Positions 16,922 to 25,507 of a DNA stretch of 55,290 nucleotides are shown one piece after another (position 1 is the first letter of the stretch; each line of letters starts with the position of its first letter). The position numbers were made by a program, and so were the translations under genes. Source of the stretch: Cyclobacteriaceae bacterium (GTDB taxonomy: Bacteria > Bacteroidota > Bacteroidia > Cytophagales > Cyclobacteriaceae); assembly GCA_025455015.1 (NCBI GenBank), contig JALONI010000009.1, positions 1 to 55,290 on the forward strand, written 5' to 3'. A model generated the notes under the pieces. The model ran no database searches and was not told the DNA's origin. It saw only the letters and a list, made by a program, of their open reading frames with translations.

Positions 16922-18227
16922 AAATCGTTTCGCGGCCGATGCTGTAGTAGGTGAAGCCTTGTTCTTTCATCTGAGGCAGGTCATACAGATTGCGGCCGTC
17001 AAAAATGGTTTTTGATTTTAAGGCCGAGGCCAGGCGCTCAAAATCAGGTGTGCGGTATTCGGGCCATTCGGTGGCAATGAACAACGCATCGGCCCCTTTC
17101 ACCGCCTCGTAGGGACTGTCAAAATACCGGATGCGGTCGCCCACCATTTTTTTCACGTTTTCAATCGCCTCCGGATCGTGGGCGTGCACCACCGCGCCCG
17201 CTTGTGTCAACGCTTCGATGTTGTATAAAGCTGGGGCTTCGCGGATGTCATCGGTATGCGGTTTGAACGCCAATCCCCACAGGGCGATCGTTTTTCCTTT
17301 CAGGTTGTTCTGGAAATGTTTTTGGATGCGCGGTATCAGCGTAGTTTTTTGCGCTGCGTTTACGTCCATCACGGCCTTCAGTATCTTGAAGTCATAGTCC
17401 ACTTCACGGGCCGATTTCTCCAATGCTTGCACATCTTTCGGGAAACAGCTTCCACCATAGCCGATGCCCGCAAACAAAAAGCGTTTGCCAATGCGGGAGT
17501 CGGTGCCGATGCCCGCGCGCACCGCATCGATATCCGCCCCGAGGCGTTCGCACAAGCTGGCAACCTCATTCATAAAGCTGATTTTGGTGGCCAAAAACGA
17601 GTTGGCGGCATATTTGGTCAATTCGGCCGAGCGCTCATCCATGAAAATGACCGGATTGCCCTGGCGCACAAACGGGGCATACAAGTTCTCCATCAGCTTG
17701 CGCGCACGGGGCGACTGCGTGCCCACCACCACGCGCTCGGGCTTCATAAAATCTTCAATGGCCACCCCCTCGCGCAAAAACTCCGGGTTCGAGACCACAT
17801 CAAACTCAACCTGCGCACCCTCCTTGAGTTTGGCATGCACTTTCTCGCAGGTGCCCACCGGCACCGTGCTTTTGTCGACAATGATGGTGTATTCTTTCAG
17901 CAGAGGCCCCAGATCCGAGGCTACCTGTAGCACGTATTTCAAATCGGCCGAGCCATCTTCGCCCGGGGGCGTAGGTAGGGCCAGGAAGATGACCTTGGCA
18001 CCCTGGATGCCTTCCGCCAGGTTGGTGGTAAAATGCAATCGGCCCTCTTTTGTGTTGCGCTCAAAAAAATCGTCCAGTCCGCGTTCGTAAATCGGCAGTA
18101 TGCCCTTTTTCAAGTTGGCCACCTTCTGGACATCAATGTCCACACAGGTCACGGTGTTTCCCGTTTCGGCAAAACAGGTGCCCGTCACTAAACCCACATA
18201 GCCCGTTCCGATTACAGCAATTTTCAT
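16914..18227 (-). CDS. ugd: UDP-glucose 6-dehydrogenase
   Basis: The enzyme oxidises UDP-glucose to UDP-glucuronate with two NAD. I place the start at the ATG at 18227 ([16 protein letters not shown], 437 residues), because the open frame's 96 extra upstream residues cross a promoter box and match nothing. Key parts are the Rossmann glycine loop, [18 protein letters not shown], the [14 protein letters not shown] segment with the catalytic cysteine, and the C-terminal [16 protein letters not shown]. The length is normal. It overlaps the downstream UXS gene by eight bases. Confidence 0.97.
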   Translation of the reverse strand: MKIAVIGTGYVGLVTGTCFAETGNTVTCVDIDVQKVANLKKGILPIYERGLDDFFERNTKEGRLHFTTNLAEGIQGAKVIFLALPTPPGEDGSADLKYVLQVASDLGPLLKEYTIIVDKSTVPVGTCEKVHAKLKEGAQVEFDVVSNPEFLREGVAIEDFMKPERVVVGTQSPRARKLMENLYAPFVRQGNPVIFMDERSAELTKYAANSFLATKISFMNEVASLCERLGADIDAVRAGIGTDSRIGKRFLFAGIGYGGSCFPKDVQALEKSAREVDYDFKILKAVMDVNAAQKTTLIPRIQKHFQNNLKGKTIALWGLAFKPHTDDIREAPALYNIEALTQAGAVVHAHDPEAIENVKKMVGDRIRYFDSPYEAVKGADALFIATEWPEYRTPDFERLASALKSKTIFDGRNLYDLPQMKEQGFTYYSIGRETIYG

Positions 18228-18247
18228 CCTGAAAGAAATAAAGTGGG

Positions 18248-18255
18248 CAAAAATA
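18248..18255 (-). promoter_or_regulatory. -7 promoter box of ugd
   Basis: Minus-strand TATTTTTG is a perfect TAnnTTTG match about 20 bases before the ugd start. No convincing -33 TTG is found at the expected distance. Confidence 0.45.
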
Positions 18256-18331
18256 GCCCTTTGCAGCCGTGTTTTCGGGCATTTAACCAGGGAATTTATC
18301 CACAAACTAACATTCGTTTGTTTTTTTCGTA

Positions 18332-18339
18332 TAGATTTG
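18332..18339 (+). promoter_or_regulatory. -7 promoter box of the acyl-CoA dehydrogenase gene
   Basis: TAGATTTG is a perfect TAnnTTTG match 30 bases before the ATG at 18370. A TTG at 18318 is too close to be the partner, so the -33 element is unclear. Confidence 0.4.
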
Positions 18340-18369
18340 TGGGCTATTTGAAAAAAGCCCGGACAAGCC

Positions 18370-19539
18370 ATGACTACGACAGCCGAACTTCCCGCCAGCC
18401 TGACCTTTGCCGACTCGGAAAACCAACAGATGATTGCGCAGATGGTGCGCGATTTTGGGGCGCGTGAGATCGCCCCGCACGTGATGAAGTGGGACGAGTC
18501 GCAAGAGTTTCCCACCGCCTTGTTTCACCAATTGGGCGAATTGGGGTTGATGGGCGTGCTGGTGCCCGAACAATACGGTGGATCGGGATTTGGCTACCGC
18601 GAGTATGTGACGGCCATTTCGGAGCTGGCCAAAGTGTGCGGTTCGATTGGGCTATCCATGGCGGCACACAATTCGCTGTGCACAGGCCACATCTTACAAT
18701 TTGGTTCGGAATCGCAAAAAGCGAAATACCTGCCTAAATTGGCTACCGGCCAATGGATTGGTGCCTGGGGGCTCACCGAGCCCAACACAGGGTCGGATGC
18801 CGGCAACATGCGCACCACGGCCGTCAAAAAAGGCGACCATTACGTGATCAACGGAGCCAAAAACTTTATCACCCATGGCAAATCGGGCCATGTGGCCGTG
18901 GTCATCGCCCGCACGGGCAAGGTGGGCGACTCGCATGGCATGAGTGCTTTTATTGTGGAGCGCGGGACGCCCGGCTTTGCGGCCGGCAAAAAGGAAAACA
19001 AGCTGGGCATGCGCGCCTCCGAAACAGCCGAGATGATCTTTACCGACTGCCGGGTGCATGAAAGCCAGTTGATTGGCCAGGAAGGCGAGGGCTTTGTACA
19101 GTCGCTCAAAGTGCTGGACGGGGGGCGGATTTCTATAGCTGCCCTCAGTTTGGGCATTGCCATGGGCGCCTACGAGGCTGCGCTGAAGTATGCGAAAGAA
19201 CGCCACCAGTTTAATCAGCCGATCGCCAATTTTCAGGGTATTTCGTTCAAATTGGCTGACATGGCCACCAAAATCGAGGCTGCCAAGCTGTTGTGCATCC
19301 AGGCGGCCGATCTGAAAAATGCCCATAAGCCGGTCACGCGCGAGTCGGCCATGGCCAAGCTTTATGCCTCCGAGGTTGCCGTGGAAGTAGCCAATGAAGG
19401 CGTCCAGATTTTTGGCGGCTATGGTTATACGAAGGATTTTCCGGCCGAGAAGTACTACCGCGATGCCAAACTCTGCACCATTGGCGAGGGTACGTCAGAA
19501 ATCCAGAAACTGGTGATTTCACGTGCTATTTTGAAGTAA
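18370..19539 (+). CDS. Acyl-CoA dehydrogenase, short-chain type
   Basis: This 389-residue FAD enzyme introduces the trans-2 double bond into acyl-CoA in beta-oxidation or branched-chain amino-acid breakdown, passing electrons to ETF. Signatures include GAWGLTEPNTGSDAG and FITHGKSG (FAD/substrate binding), KLGMRASETAEM, QIFGGYGYTKDF and the C-terminal GEGTSEIQ, which contains the catalytic glutamate position of short-chain enzymes. The length is standard. It stands alone on its own promoter. The chain-length preference is not certain. Confidence 0.93.
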   Translation: MTTTAELPASLTFADSENQQMIAQMVRDFGAREIAPHVMKWDESQEFPTALFHQLGELGLMGVLVPEQYGGSGFGYREYVTAISELAKVCGSIGLSMAAHNSLCTGHILQFGSESQKAKYLPKLATGQWIGAWGLTEPNTGSDAGNMRTTAVKKGDHYVINGAKNFITHGKSGHVAVVIARTGKVGDSHGMSAFIVERGTPGFAAGKKENKLGMRASETAEMIFTDCRVHESQLIGQEGEGFVQSLKVLDGGRISIAALSLGIAMGAYEAALKYAKERHQFNQPIANFQGISFKLADMATKIEAAKLLCIQAADLKNAHKPVTRESAMAKLYASEVAVEVANEGVQIFGGYGYTKDFPAEKYYRDAKLCTIGEGTSEIQKLVISRAILK

Positions 19540-19543
19540 ACGC

Positions 19544-19574
19544 TTGCGTGCTTGCACAAAAACGCCCATATTTG
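19544..19574 (+). promoter_or_regulatory. Promoter of rpsU
   Basis: TTG (19544-19546), 20 bases, then CATATTTG (19567-19574), a seven-of-eight match to TAnnTTTG. It overlaps the end of the preceding gene only slightly and gives a leader of about 15 bases. Confidence 0.5.
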
Positions 19575-19596
19575 CAGCCCTTAACAAAGAACTGCG

Positions 19597-19791
19597 ATGC
19601 TGATCATCAACATTAAAGAGAACGAATCGATTGATAAGGCCCTGAAGCGCTTCAAAAAGAAGTTTGAAAAGACGGGCGTTTTGAAGGAACTGCGCGCCCG
19701 CACGTCCTTCGAGAAGCCTTCGGTAAGACGCAGGTCAGAGATTATCCGGGCCGCCTACAAGCAAAAGATGTACGGCAACCAGAATCAATAA
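19597..19791 (+). CDS. rpsU: 30S ribosomal protein S21
   Basis: A 64-residue basic protein with the family's [18 protein letters not shown] helix and the [15 protein letters not shown] tail. S21 sits near the anti-Shine-Dalgarno end of 16S rRNA on the 30S platform. In Bacteroidota, where Shine-Dalgarno sequences are rare, S21 is one of the proteins thought to hide the 16S tail. Followed at once by a strong terminator, so it is probably monocistronic. Confidence 0.97.
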   Translation: MLIINIKENESIDKALKRFKKKFEKTGVLKELRARTSFEKPSVRRRSEIIRAAYKQKMYGNQNQ

Positions 19792-19819
19792 ACATTTTAC
19801 AGACAATCTTTCCACATTG

Positions 19820-19852
19820 TCCCCTCCGTTTTCGTGCGGAGGGGATTTTTTT
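19820..19852 (+). terminator. Rho-independent terminator after rpsU
   Basis: TCCCCTCCG (19820-19828) and CGGAGGGGA (19837-19845) pair perfectly around an eight-base loop and are followed by seven Ts. It excludes the ATG at 19834 as the natural start of the recombinase gene. Confidence 0.88.
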
Positions 19853-19878
19853 ATACATTCCGCCATCGCTTGAGGCGT

Positions 19879-20757
19879 ATGGTGGAGTCCTTTTTGAAAT
19901 ACATCCGGTTGGAAAGGCGGTACAGTGCCAAAACCGTGCGCTCGTACCAAATAGACCTGGGCCAGTTTTCGGCCTTTTTGCTGCACACGTACGATGAGGG
20001 TCACCCCGAGCAGGCCAGCTTCCCGATGATCCGCTCGTGGATCGTTTCGCTGGTGGAGCAAAAACTCGATGCGTCCAGCATCAACCGCAAAATTGCCTGC
20101 CTGCGCAGCTACTACAAATTCTTGCTGCGGCAGGGCACCCTCACCAAAAACCCCACCACCAAGGTCACGCTTCTCAAAACACCCAAGCGGCTACCCCACT
20201 TTGTAAAGGAAGGCGACATGGTGACGGTGTTGGATGGCCAGCCCACCGGCCACACACACGAGGCCCTGCGCGACCGCCTGATCTTGGAGTTTTTGTACGG
20301 CACGGGCATGCGCCTGTCCGAATTGATCGGCTTGCGCGATACCCACATCAACCTGCGCGAGGGTACCGTGAAAGTGTTGGGCAAGCGCAACAAGGAGCGC
20401 ATCATCCCCTTCCCCGATTCCCTGGGCGAGCTGATCAAAAACTACCGGAGCGCCCGCGACCGCGAAGTGGAGAAAAAGCCGCATGGACAGTTGCTGGTGA
20501 CCGACACGGGCGAGCCTCTGTACCCCATGTGGGTGCAGCGGTTGGTGAAAAAGAAGCTGGCGCAGGCGGGCGTGGAAAAGAAAAGCCCCCACGTGCTGCG
20601 CCACACGTACGCCACCCACCTGCTGGACAAGGGGGCGGAGATCAATGCGGTGAAAGACCTGCTGGGCCACAGCAGCCTGGCGGCCACACAAGTATACACC
20701 CATAACTCCATGGAGAAACTGAAAAAAGTATTTGAACAGGCGCACCCCAAAGCTTAA
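19879..20757 (+). CDS. Tyrosine recombinase, XerC/XerD type
   Basis: From the ATG at 19879 (MVESFLKYIRLERRYS) it is 292 residues; the earlier ATG of the frame lies within the rpsU terminator. The N-terminal SAM-like core-binding domain is followed by the catalytic domain with GTGMRLSEL (first Arg), VLGKRNKER (Lys), HVLRHTYATHL (His and second Arg), LGHSS (His) and VYTH (nucleophilic Tyr). All catalytic residues are present. Length and motifs fit the chromosome-dimer resolvases XerC/XerD rather than a phage integrase, and no att site or phage gene is nearby. Which Xer it is cannot be decided from this window. Confidence 0.9.
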   Translation: MVESFLKYIRLERRYSAKTVRSYQIDLGQFSAFLLHTYDEGHPEQASFPMIRSWIVSLVEQKLDASSINRKIACLRSYYKFLLRQGTLTKNPTTKVTLLKTPKRLPHFVKEGDMVTVLDGQPTGHTHEALRDRLILEFLYGTGMRLSELIGLRDTHINLREGTVKVLGKRNKERIIPFPDSLGELIKNYRSARDREVEKKPHGQLLVTDTGEPLYPMWVQRLVKKKLAQAGVEKKSPHVLRHTYATHLLDKGAEINAVKDLLGHSSLAATQVYTHNSMEKLKKVFEQAHPKA

Positions 20758-20898
20758 CCCAACCCATCCTTTCTTTCGTTACATACCTAAAACTGCCACC
20801 CATGAATTGACGCTATCGCACAGGCTTCCGATCCCGGCCGGGGCACCCAAAAAATAGCCGGAGCCGTAGTATGTTTTACTTTTAAACCCTTAATCATT

Positions 20899-21201
20899 AT
20901 GAAACTACAAGTGCATTCCATCCACTTCGATGCCGACCGCAAACTCATCGACTTTATTCAACGTAAAGTGGACAAGCTGGAAACGTTTTACGACCGGTTG
21001 GTGGATGGCGAGGTGTATCTGCGTTTGAACAACGAAGGGATCGAAAATAAAACCGTGGAGATAAAACTAAACGTGCCGGGCAGCCAGCTTTTTGCCAAGG
21101 AACAGGCGCGCTCGTTTGAAGCTGCGGCCGACATGGCCACCGAGGCGCTGCGCAACCAGATTAAGAAATTCAAAACAAAAGTTAAAGCAGGGCGGGTGTA
21201 A
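20899..21201 (+). CDS. hpf: Ribosome hibernation-promoting factor (HPF/YfiA family)
   Basis: A 100-residue short-form HPF/RaiA protein: IHFDADRKLIDFI at the start, the KVDKLETFYDRL helix and a basic C-terminal helix (ALRNQIKKFKTKVK). It binds the 30S decoding centre and silences ribosomes in stationary phase. It lacks the long-form dimerisation domain. It follows the recombinase gene by 141 bases; a weak -7 match (TATGTTTT, near 20870) precedes it, and a strong terminator follows. Confidence 0.92.
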   Translation: MKLQVHSIHFDADRKLIDFIQRKVDKLETFYDRLVDGEVYLRLNNEGIENKTVEIKLNVPGSQLFAKEQARSFEAAADMATEALRNQIKKFKTKVKAGRV

Positions 21202-21229
21202 TGCACCAATAGCCAGCCCCCCTCGGGCA

Positions 21230-21285
21230 AGAGGCGGCCGTCTGGATTGGAATACATCCTGGAAAGACGGACGCCTCTTTTTTTT
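21230..21285 (+). terminator. Terminator after hpf
   Basis: AGAGGCG-GCCGTCT and AGACGG-ACGCCTCT form an imperfect long stem followed by a run of eight or more Ts. Confidence 0.8.
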
Positions 21286-21312
21286 AAACGGGTTTTGCGC
21301 ATGCCATGAAAA

Positions 21313-21344
21313 ATAAAAGCCCCGATCTTTGCCAAGACCGGGGC
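21313..21344 (-). terminator. Terminator after metK
   Basis: On the minus strand GCCCCGGTCTT (21344-21334) pairs with AAGATCGGGGC (21329-21319) with one mismatch, around a four-base loop, and runs into TTTTATTTTT. It lies 23 bases past the metK stop. Confidence 0.82.
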
Positions 21345-21366
21345 CGCAGTGCGCTTTTCTGTCTTG

Positions 21367-22620
21367 TTACAACTTGAACGCTTTCTTCACCGCGTCCACA
21401 TAATCCAGTTTTTCCCAAGGGAACAGCTCAACCTTTATGCGCTTCTCATTCTGCTTGCCCTTGTTGAAGATTTTCTCCACCACCTTGGGCTCGCGGCCCA
21501 TGTGGCCATAAGCAGCCGTTTCCGAATAGATGGGCGTGCGCAACTGGAAGCGTTCTTCGATGAAGTACGGGCGCATGTCAAAAATCTTTTCAATCTTCTT
21601 GGCGATCTCGCCATCGGTCATGTGCACTTTGGCGGTACCGTATGTATTGACATATAAGCCCACCGGGCGCGCCACACCAATCGCGTAGGCCACTTGCACC
21701 AACACTTCATCACACAAGCCCGCGGCCACCAAATTTTTGGCAATGTGGCGCGTGGCATAGGCAGCCGAGCGGTCTACTTTCGAAGGGTCTTTGCCGGAGA
21801 ACGCACCGCCTCCGTGTGCGCCCTTGCCCCCGTAAGTATCAACAATGATTTTGCGGCCGGTGAGACCGGTATCGCCATGCGGCCCACCGATCACGAACTT
21901 GCCGGTAGGGTTGATGTGGTATTTAATCGAATCGCCAAACAACGACTGCACGCGCTTGGGTAACTTTTTCTTGACGCGTGGAATGACGATGTTGATGATG
22001 TCTTGCTCGATTTGCTTCAGCATGACGCTGTCTTTGGCAAAGTCATCGTGCTGGGTAGACACCACAATGGTATCGATGCGCTCGGGTTTGTTTTCATCGT
22101 TGTATTCGATGGTCACCTGCGATTTGGCATCGGGGCGAAGGTACGTCATCACCTTGCCCTCCCTGCGGATGGCCGACAGTTCGCGCAACAGCGAGTGGGC
22201 CAGTTCCAGCGGCAGCGGCATCAGGTTATCGGTTTCGTTGGTGGCGTAGCCAAACATCATACCCTGGTCGCCTGCGCCCTGGTCTTCTTTTTTCTTGCGC
22301 TCAACCCCTTGGTTAATGTCGGCCGACTGCTCATGGATGGCGGAGAGAATGCCACAGGAGTTGGCTTCAAACATGTACTCGCTTTTGGTGTATCCGATCT
22401 TGCGGATCACCTCGCGGGCGATGTCCTGCACGTCTAAATAGGCAGCGGACTTTACCTCACCGGCCAACACCACCTGACCGGTGGTCACCAGGGTTTCGCA
22501 CGCTACTTTGGACGAGGGATCGTACGCCAAAAAATAATCGATGAGGGCATCGGAGATTTGGTCTGCCACCTTGTCGGGATGGCCTTCGGATACAGATTCA
22601 GACGTGAACAGATACGGCAT
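21367..22620 (-). CDS. metK: S-adenosylmethionine synthetase
   Basis: Makes SAM from methionine and ATP. The 417-residue protein has the family signatures [19 protein letters not shown] near the start, [12 protein letters not shown] (ATP site) and [16 protein letters not shown]. Compared with E. coli MetK it is slightly long, as is usual in Bacteroidota. It has its own promoter and terminator and is not under the SAM riboswitch seen at 37.9 kb; no riboswitch is visible in its short leader. Confidence 0.98.
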   Translation of the reverse strand: MPYLFTSESVSEGHPDKVADQISDALIDYFLAYDPSSKVACETLVTTGQVVLAGEVKSAAYLDVQDIAREVIRKIGYTKSEYMFEANSCGILSAIHEQSADINQGVERKKKEDQGAGDQGMMFGYATNETDNLMPLPLELAHSLLRELSAIRREGKVMTYLRPDAKSQVTIEYNDENKPERIDTIVVSTQHDDFAKDSVMLKQIEQDIINIVIPRVKKKLPKRVQSLFGDSIKYHINPTGKFVIGGPHGDTGLTGRKIIVDTYGGKGAHGGGAFSGKDPSKVDRSAAYATRHIAKNLVAAGLCDEVLVQVAYAIGVARPVGLYVNTYGTAKVHMTDGEIAKKIEKIFDMRPYFIEERFQLRTPIYSETAAYGHMGREPKVVEKIFNKGKQNEKRIKVELFPWEKLDYVDAVKKAFKL

Positions 22621-22658
22621 AGAGCAGAAAAATTGGAGATGTGTGTTTTGTAAGGCCG

Positions 22659-22687
22659 CAAAGATAAAAAGGTTAGGGGTATTTCAA
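22659..22687 (-). promoter_or_regulatory. Promoter of metK
   Basis: Minus-strand TTG (22687-22685), 18 bases, then a perfect TATCTTTG -7 box (22666-22659). The leader would be about 30 bases, too short for a SAM-I aptamer. Confidence 0.55.
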
Positions 22688-22716
22688 GGCCCCCAACCGG
22701 GGCCGGGGGGCGGTAG

Positions 22717-23427
22717 TCAAGACGCTAAAAAAAGGTAAACGGCCGGAAGCTTGGGCCACGTGGCGGGCTGGTTGCGCCACTCGCGCACGCGCAAGGTTTG
22801 GCATTGTTGGCCGCTGCCCGTTACATCAATGCTTACGTGCAGCCACGTATCGGGGTGAAGGTTCTTGAGCAAGAACGAAAAAACGGTGTTGTTGCGATAG
22901 GGTGTTTCGATGAACAGTTGCGTTTGCTGGTTGGCGCGCGATTCGGCTTCCAAGGCGCGAATGGTCTTGGCGGCCTCTTTGGCATCGATCGGAAGGTAGC
23001 CGTGAAAGGCAAACCGCTGTCCGTTTAGGCCCGATGCCATTAGGGCCAGCAGCAGCGAGGAAGGCCCCACCAGCGGCACCACGCGAAAGCCGTGCTGATG
23101 CGCGTACGCAGCCGCCAGCGCCCCCGGGTCGGCCACGCCCGGGCATCCCGATTCGGATAACACGCCCACATCCTTTCCGTCATGCAGCGGCTGCAGCAAT
23201 GCCGGCAGCTCGGGGGGCTTTGTTTTTTTGTCGAGCACATCAAGGCGCAGGGCCTCGATGGATGGAAATATTTTCAGGCTGCTGAGGTAGCGCCTGGCGG
23301 AGCGCAGGTCTTCCGCCAAAAAGCAGGTGATGGGCGCCATGCGCTGGCGCGTATCCTCCGGGATGGTGGCCAGTGCCTCCTCCGCGATCGGGCAGGGGAT
23401 CAAAAAAAGTGTTCCTCGGGTTGCCAT
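22717..23427 (-). CDS. RsmI-like SAM-dependent methyltransferase (tetrapyrrole methylase fold)
   Basis: The 236-residue protein belongs to the tetrapyrrole methylase/RsmI fold: GTLFLIPCPI start, SESGCPGVADPGA (the SAM-site loop), GPSSLLLALMASGLNGQRFAFHGYLP and a C-terminal FIETPYRN segment. RsmI methylates the 2'-OH of C1402 in 16S rRNA. This is the shorter Bacteroidota paralogue and its exact target is not established, so I leave out a symbol. Its start overlaps the stop of the alpha/beta hydrolase gene (ATGA), so the two are co-translated. Confidence 0.8.
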   Translation of the reverse strand: MATRGTLFLIPCPIAEEALATIPEDTRQRMAPITCFLAEDLRSARRYLSSLKIFPSIEALRLDVLDKKTKPPELPALLQPLHDGKDVGVLSESGCPGVADPGALAAAYAHQHGFRVVPLVGPSSLLLALMASGLNGQRFAFHGYLPIDAKEAAKTIRALEAESRANQQTQLFIETPYRNNTVFSFLLKNLHPDTWLHVSIDVTGSGQQCQTLRVREWRNQPATWPKLPAVYLFLAS

Positions 23428-24188
23428 CAGCGAGCCAAAAAGTCGAGCGCAGCTTGGGCAAACTCCATCGGCTTTTCGGCTTGCACCCAGTGGCCGGTAT
23501 CCAGTTCGGTGATGATGGCATTCGGAAAATACGTGCGGATGATCGCCTCATCGCCCGGGTTGAAATACGAGGAGCGCTTGCCGTTGATGAAGTTCACCGC
23601 GCCCTCGAACGTGCCCTCGTACACCATGCCTGCGCCAATCTCTTCCAGGTGATTGTCCAGAGCCGGCAAATTTATCTTCCACGCAAAACGACCGTGGCTG
23701 TCGCGTGTCAGGTTTTTCAACAGAAACTGCCGCACATCGGCTTCGGCAATGTGCTCCATCAAAAGGCGGTCTGCCTCGGTGCGCGAGGTGAGCCGCGACA
23801 GCGGCACGGCATGGAGCCCGTCTATGATGGAGTCGTGGCGGACTTCGTAATACTTCGGTACGATGTCCACCACGATGAGCTTTTTGACGCGGGTCGGATT
23901 CTTGACCGCAAAGTTCATGGCCGTTTTTCCCCCCATGCTGTGGCCGATGATGTGGGCGGATGCCATCCCCTGATCGTCCATCAGTTCTTCCAGGTCTTCG
24001 GTGAGCAGCCGGTAGTTAAAGTCATCGCTGTGGGACGACTGCCCGTGGTTGCGCTGGTCGATGGTGTACACGGCATAGCGGTCGGCAAAAACCTTCGACA
24101 ACGAATACCAGTTGTCGGCCGAGCCGAACAGCCCGTGCAAGATCAAAAGCGGTTCGCCTTGGCCCGCCTGTCGGAAAAACAATTTCAT
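23427..24188 (-). CDS. Alpha/beta-fold hydrolase (YbfF-like esterase)
   Basis: Starts at the ATG at 24188 (MKLFFRQAGQGEPLLILHGLFG, 253 residues); the longer frame runs antisense to lysA and is rejected. It shows the oxyanion HGLFGSADNW, the nucleophile elbow GHSMGG, a DIVPKYY stretch after the nucleophile strand and a C-terminal DTGHWVQAEKP with the catalytic histidine. It resembles E. coli YbfF-type esterases acting on acyl esters or thioesters. No signal peptide. Overlaps the downstream RsmI-like gene by an ATGA. Confidence 0.85.
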   Translation of the reverse strand: MKLFFRQAGQGEPLLILHGLFGSADNWYSLSKVFADRYAVYTIDQRNHGQSSHSDDFNYRLLTEDLEELMDDQGMASAHIIGHSMGGKTAMNFAVKNPTRVKKLIVVDIVPKYYEVRHDSIIDGLHAVPLSRLTSRTEADRLLMEHIAEADVRQFLLKNLTRDSHGRFAWKINLPALDNHLEEIGAGMVYEGTFEGAVNFINGKRSSYFNPGDEAIIRTYFPNAIITELDTGHWVQAEKPMEFAQAALDFLAR

Positions 24189-24242
24189 ACGGCAAGGTAC
24201 AAATTCAACCGCTAGCCTGAACGCCAGCCGTGACAACGATCG

Positions 24243-24250
24243 TATATTTG
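24243..24250 (+). promoter_or_regulatory. -7 promoter box of lysA
   Basis: TATATTTG matches TAnnTTTG exactly, 16 bases before the lysA ATG at 24267. No good -33 TTG partner is visible. Confidence 0.45.
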
Positions 24251-24266
24251 ACGCTTTTCGTACGCT

Positions 24267-25499
24267 ATGGAACTGACTCACGGCACCTACCACGTTCAAG
24301 GCATTTCGTTTGCCGAATTGGCACAGCACTATGGCACGCCCCTGTATGTGTATGATGGGGAAAAAATCGTACAACAACTGAACAATCTGAAAAACGCCTT
24401 TTCGGAAAACGACATCAAAATCAAATATGCCGCCAAGGCGTTGACCAACCTGTCGATTTTGCGATTGCTGAAGAAGCATGGTTCGGGGGTAGATGTCGTA
24501 TCCATCAACGAGGCGCACATTGCGCTGCGGGCGGGCTTTACACCCGAGGAGATTATGTATACTCCCAACTGCGTAGATTTTTCAGAAATTGAAGAAGGCG
24601 TGGCCTTGGGTGTAATGGTTAACCTGGATAATCTATCCGTGCTGGAGAAGTTTGGCAAAAAATATGGGGCCGCCAAAGCGTGCTGCATCCGCCTGAACCC
24701 GCACATCATGGCCGGGGGCAACTACAAAATTTCGACCGGCCACGGCAACTCCAAGTTTGGCATTTCAGTATACCAGCTTCCGCAGATCATGCAACTGGTG
24801 GAGCAATACCAGATGAACGTGGAGGGGTTGCACATCCACACGGGGTCGGAGATTACCGAGACGGATGTGTTTTTGAAGATGGCCGAAATCCTGTTTGGCG
24901 TAGCCCGCGATTTTCCTCATTTACGGTTTATCGATTTTGGCAGCGGCTACAAAGTGGCCTATAAGGAGGGCGACCTGGTAACCAATGTCTTTGACCTGGG
25001 GTTGAAGCTGGGGCGCGCGTTCAAAGAATTCTATCACCAATACGGCAAAAAGTTGCAACTGTGGATTGAGCCGGGCAAGTATCTCGTGAGCGAGGCCGGC
25101 TATTTGCTCACGCGGGCAAACGTGGTCAAGACCACACCCTCCGTCACGTTTGTGGGGGTGGATTCGGGTCTGAACCACTTGATCCGCCCTATGATGTACG
25201 ATGCCTACCACGAAATCGTGAATGTGACCAACCCCACCGGCTCGCAGAAGGTGTACACCGTGGTGGGCATGATCTGCGAAACCGACACCCTGGGGGCCGA
25301 CCGGAAGTTGAACGAAGTACGCGAGGGCGACTTGGTGGTCATCAAAAATGCCGGGGCCTATGGCTTTTCGATGGCCTCGCACTACAACTCGCGGCCCCGC
25401 CCGGCCGAGGTGTTGCTCCTGAACGGCAGCCATCAGTTGATACGCCAACGCGATACCCTGGACGATATTTTGCGCGGTCAAGTGGAAGCCGATGTGTAA
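24267..25499 (+). CDS. lysA: Diaminopimelate decarboxylase
   Basis: The PLP enzyme converts meso-diaminopimelate to lysine, the last step of lysine synthesis. The 410-residue protein has the PLP lysine in IKYAAKAL, the HTGSEI segment (HIGSQ-like phosphate loop), a GSGYKVAY stretch, and the catalytic cysteine in GMICETDTLG of the C-terminal beta domain. The length is normal. A YhiN-type flavoprotein gene follows after eight bases, though no functional link is known. The promoter points away from the hydrolase gene on the other strand. Confidence 0.94.
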   Translation: MELTHGTYHVQGISFAELAQHYGTPLYVYDGEKIVQQLNNLKNAFSENDIKIKYAAKALTNLSILRLLKKHGSGVDVVSINEAHIALRAGFTPEEIMYTPNCVDFSEIEEGVALGVMVNLDNLSVLEKFGKKYGAAKACCIRLNPHIMAGGNYKISTGHGNSKFGISVYQLPQIMQLVEQYQMNVEGLHIHTGSEITETDVFLKMAEILFGVARDFPHLRFIDFGSGYKVAYKEGDLVTNVFDLGLKLGRAFKEFYHQYGKKLQLWIEPGKYLVSEAGYLLTRANVVKTTPSVTFVGVDSGLNHLIRPMMYDAYHEIVNVTNPTGSQKVYTVVGMICETDTLGADRKLNEVREGDLVVIKNAGAYGFSMASHYNSRPRPAEVLLLNGSHQLIRQRDTLDDILRGQVEADV

Positions 25500-25507
25500 G
25501 TGGGCCC

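Noticed and set aside
18228-18515. 96-residue N-terminal extension of ugd
   Set aside because: It lies beyond a perfect -7 box and overlaps the start of the divergent acyl-CoA dehydrogenase gene; Ugd homologues start [12 protein letters not shown].
19834-19878. Earlier ATG for the Xer recombinase
   Set aside because: It lies inside the rpsU terminator stem.
19879-20757. Xer recombinase as an integrase of a mobile island
   Set aside because: Full XerC/D length and motifs, set between rpsU and hpf, with no att repeats or mobile genes around it.
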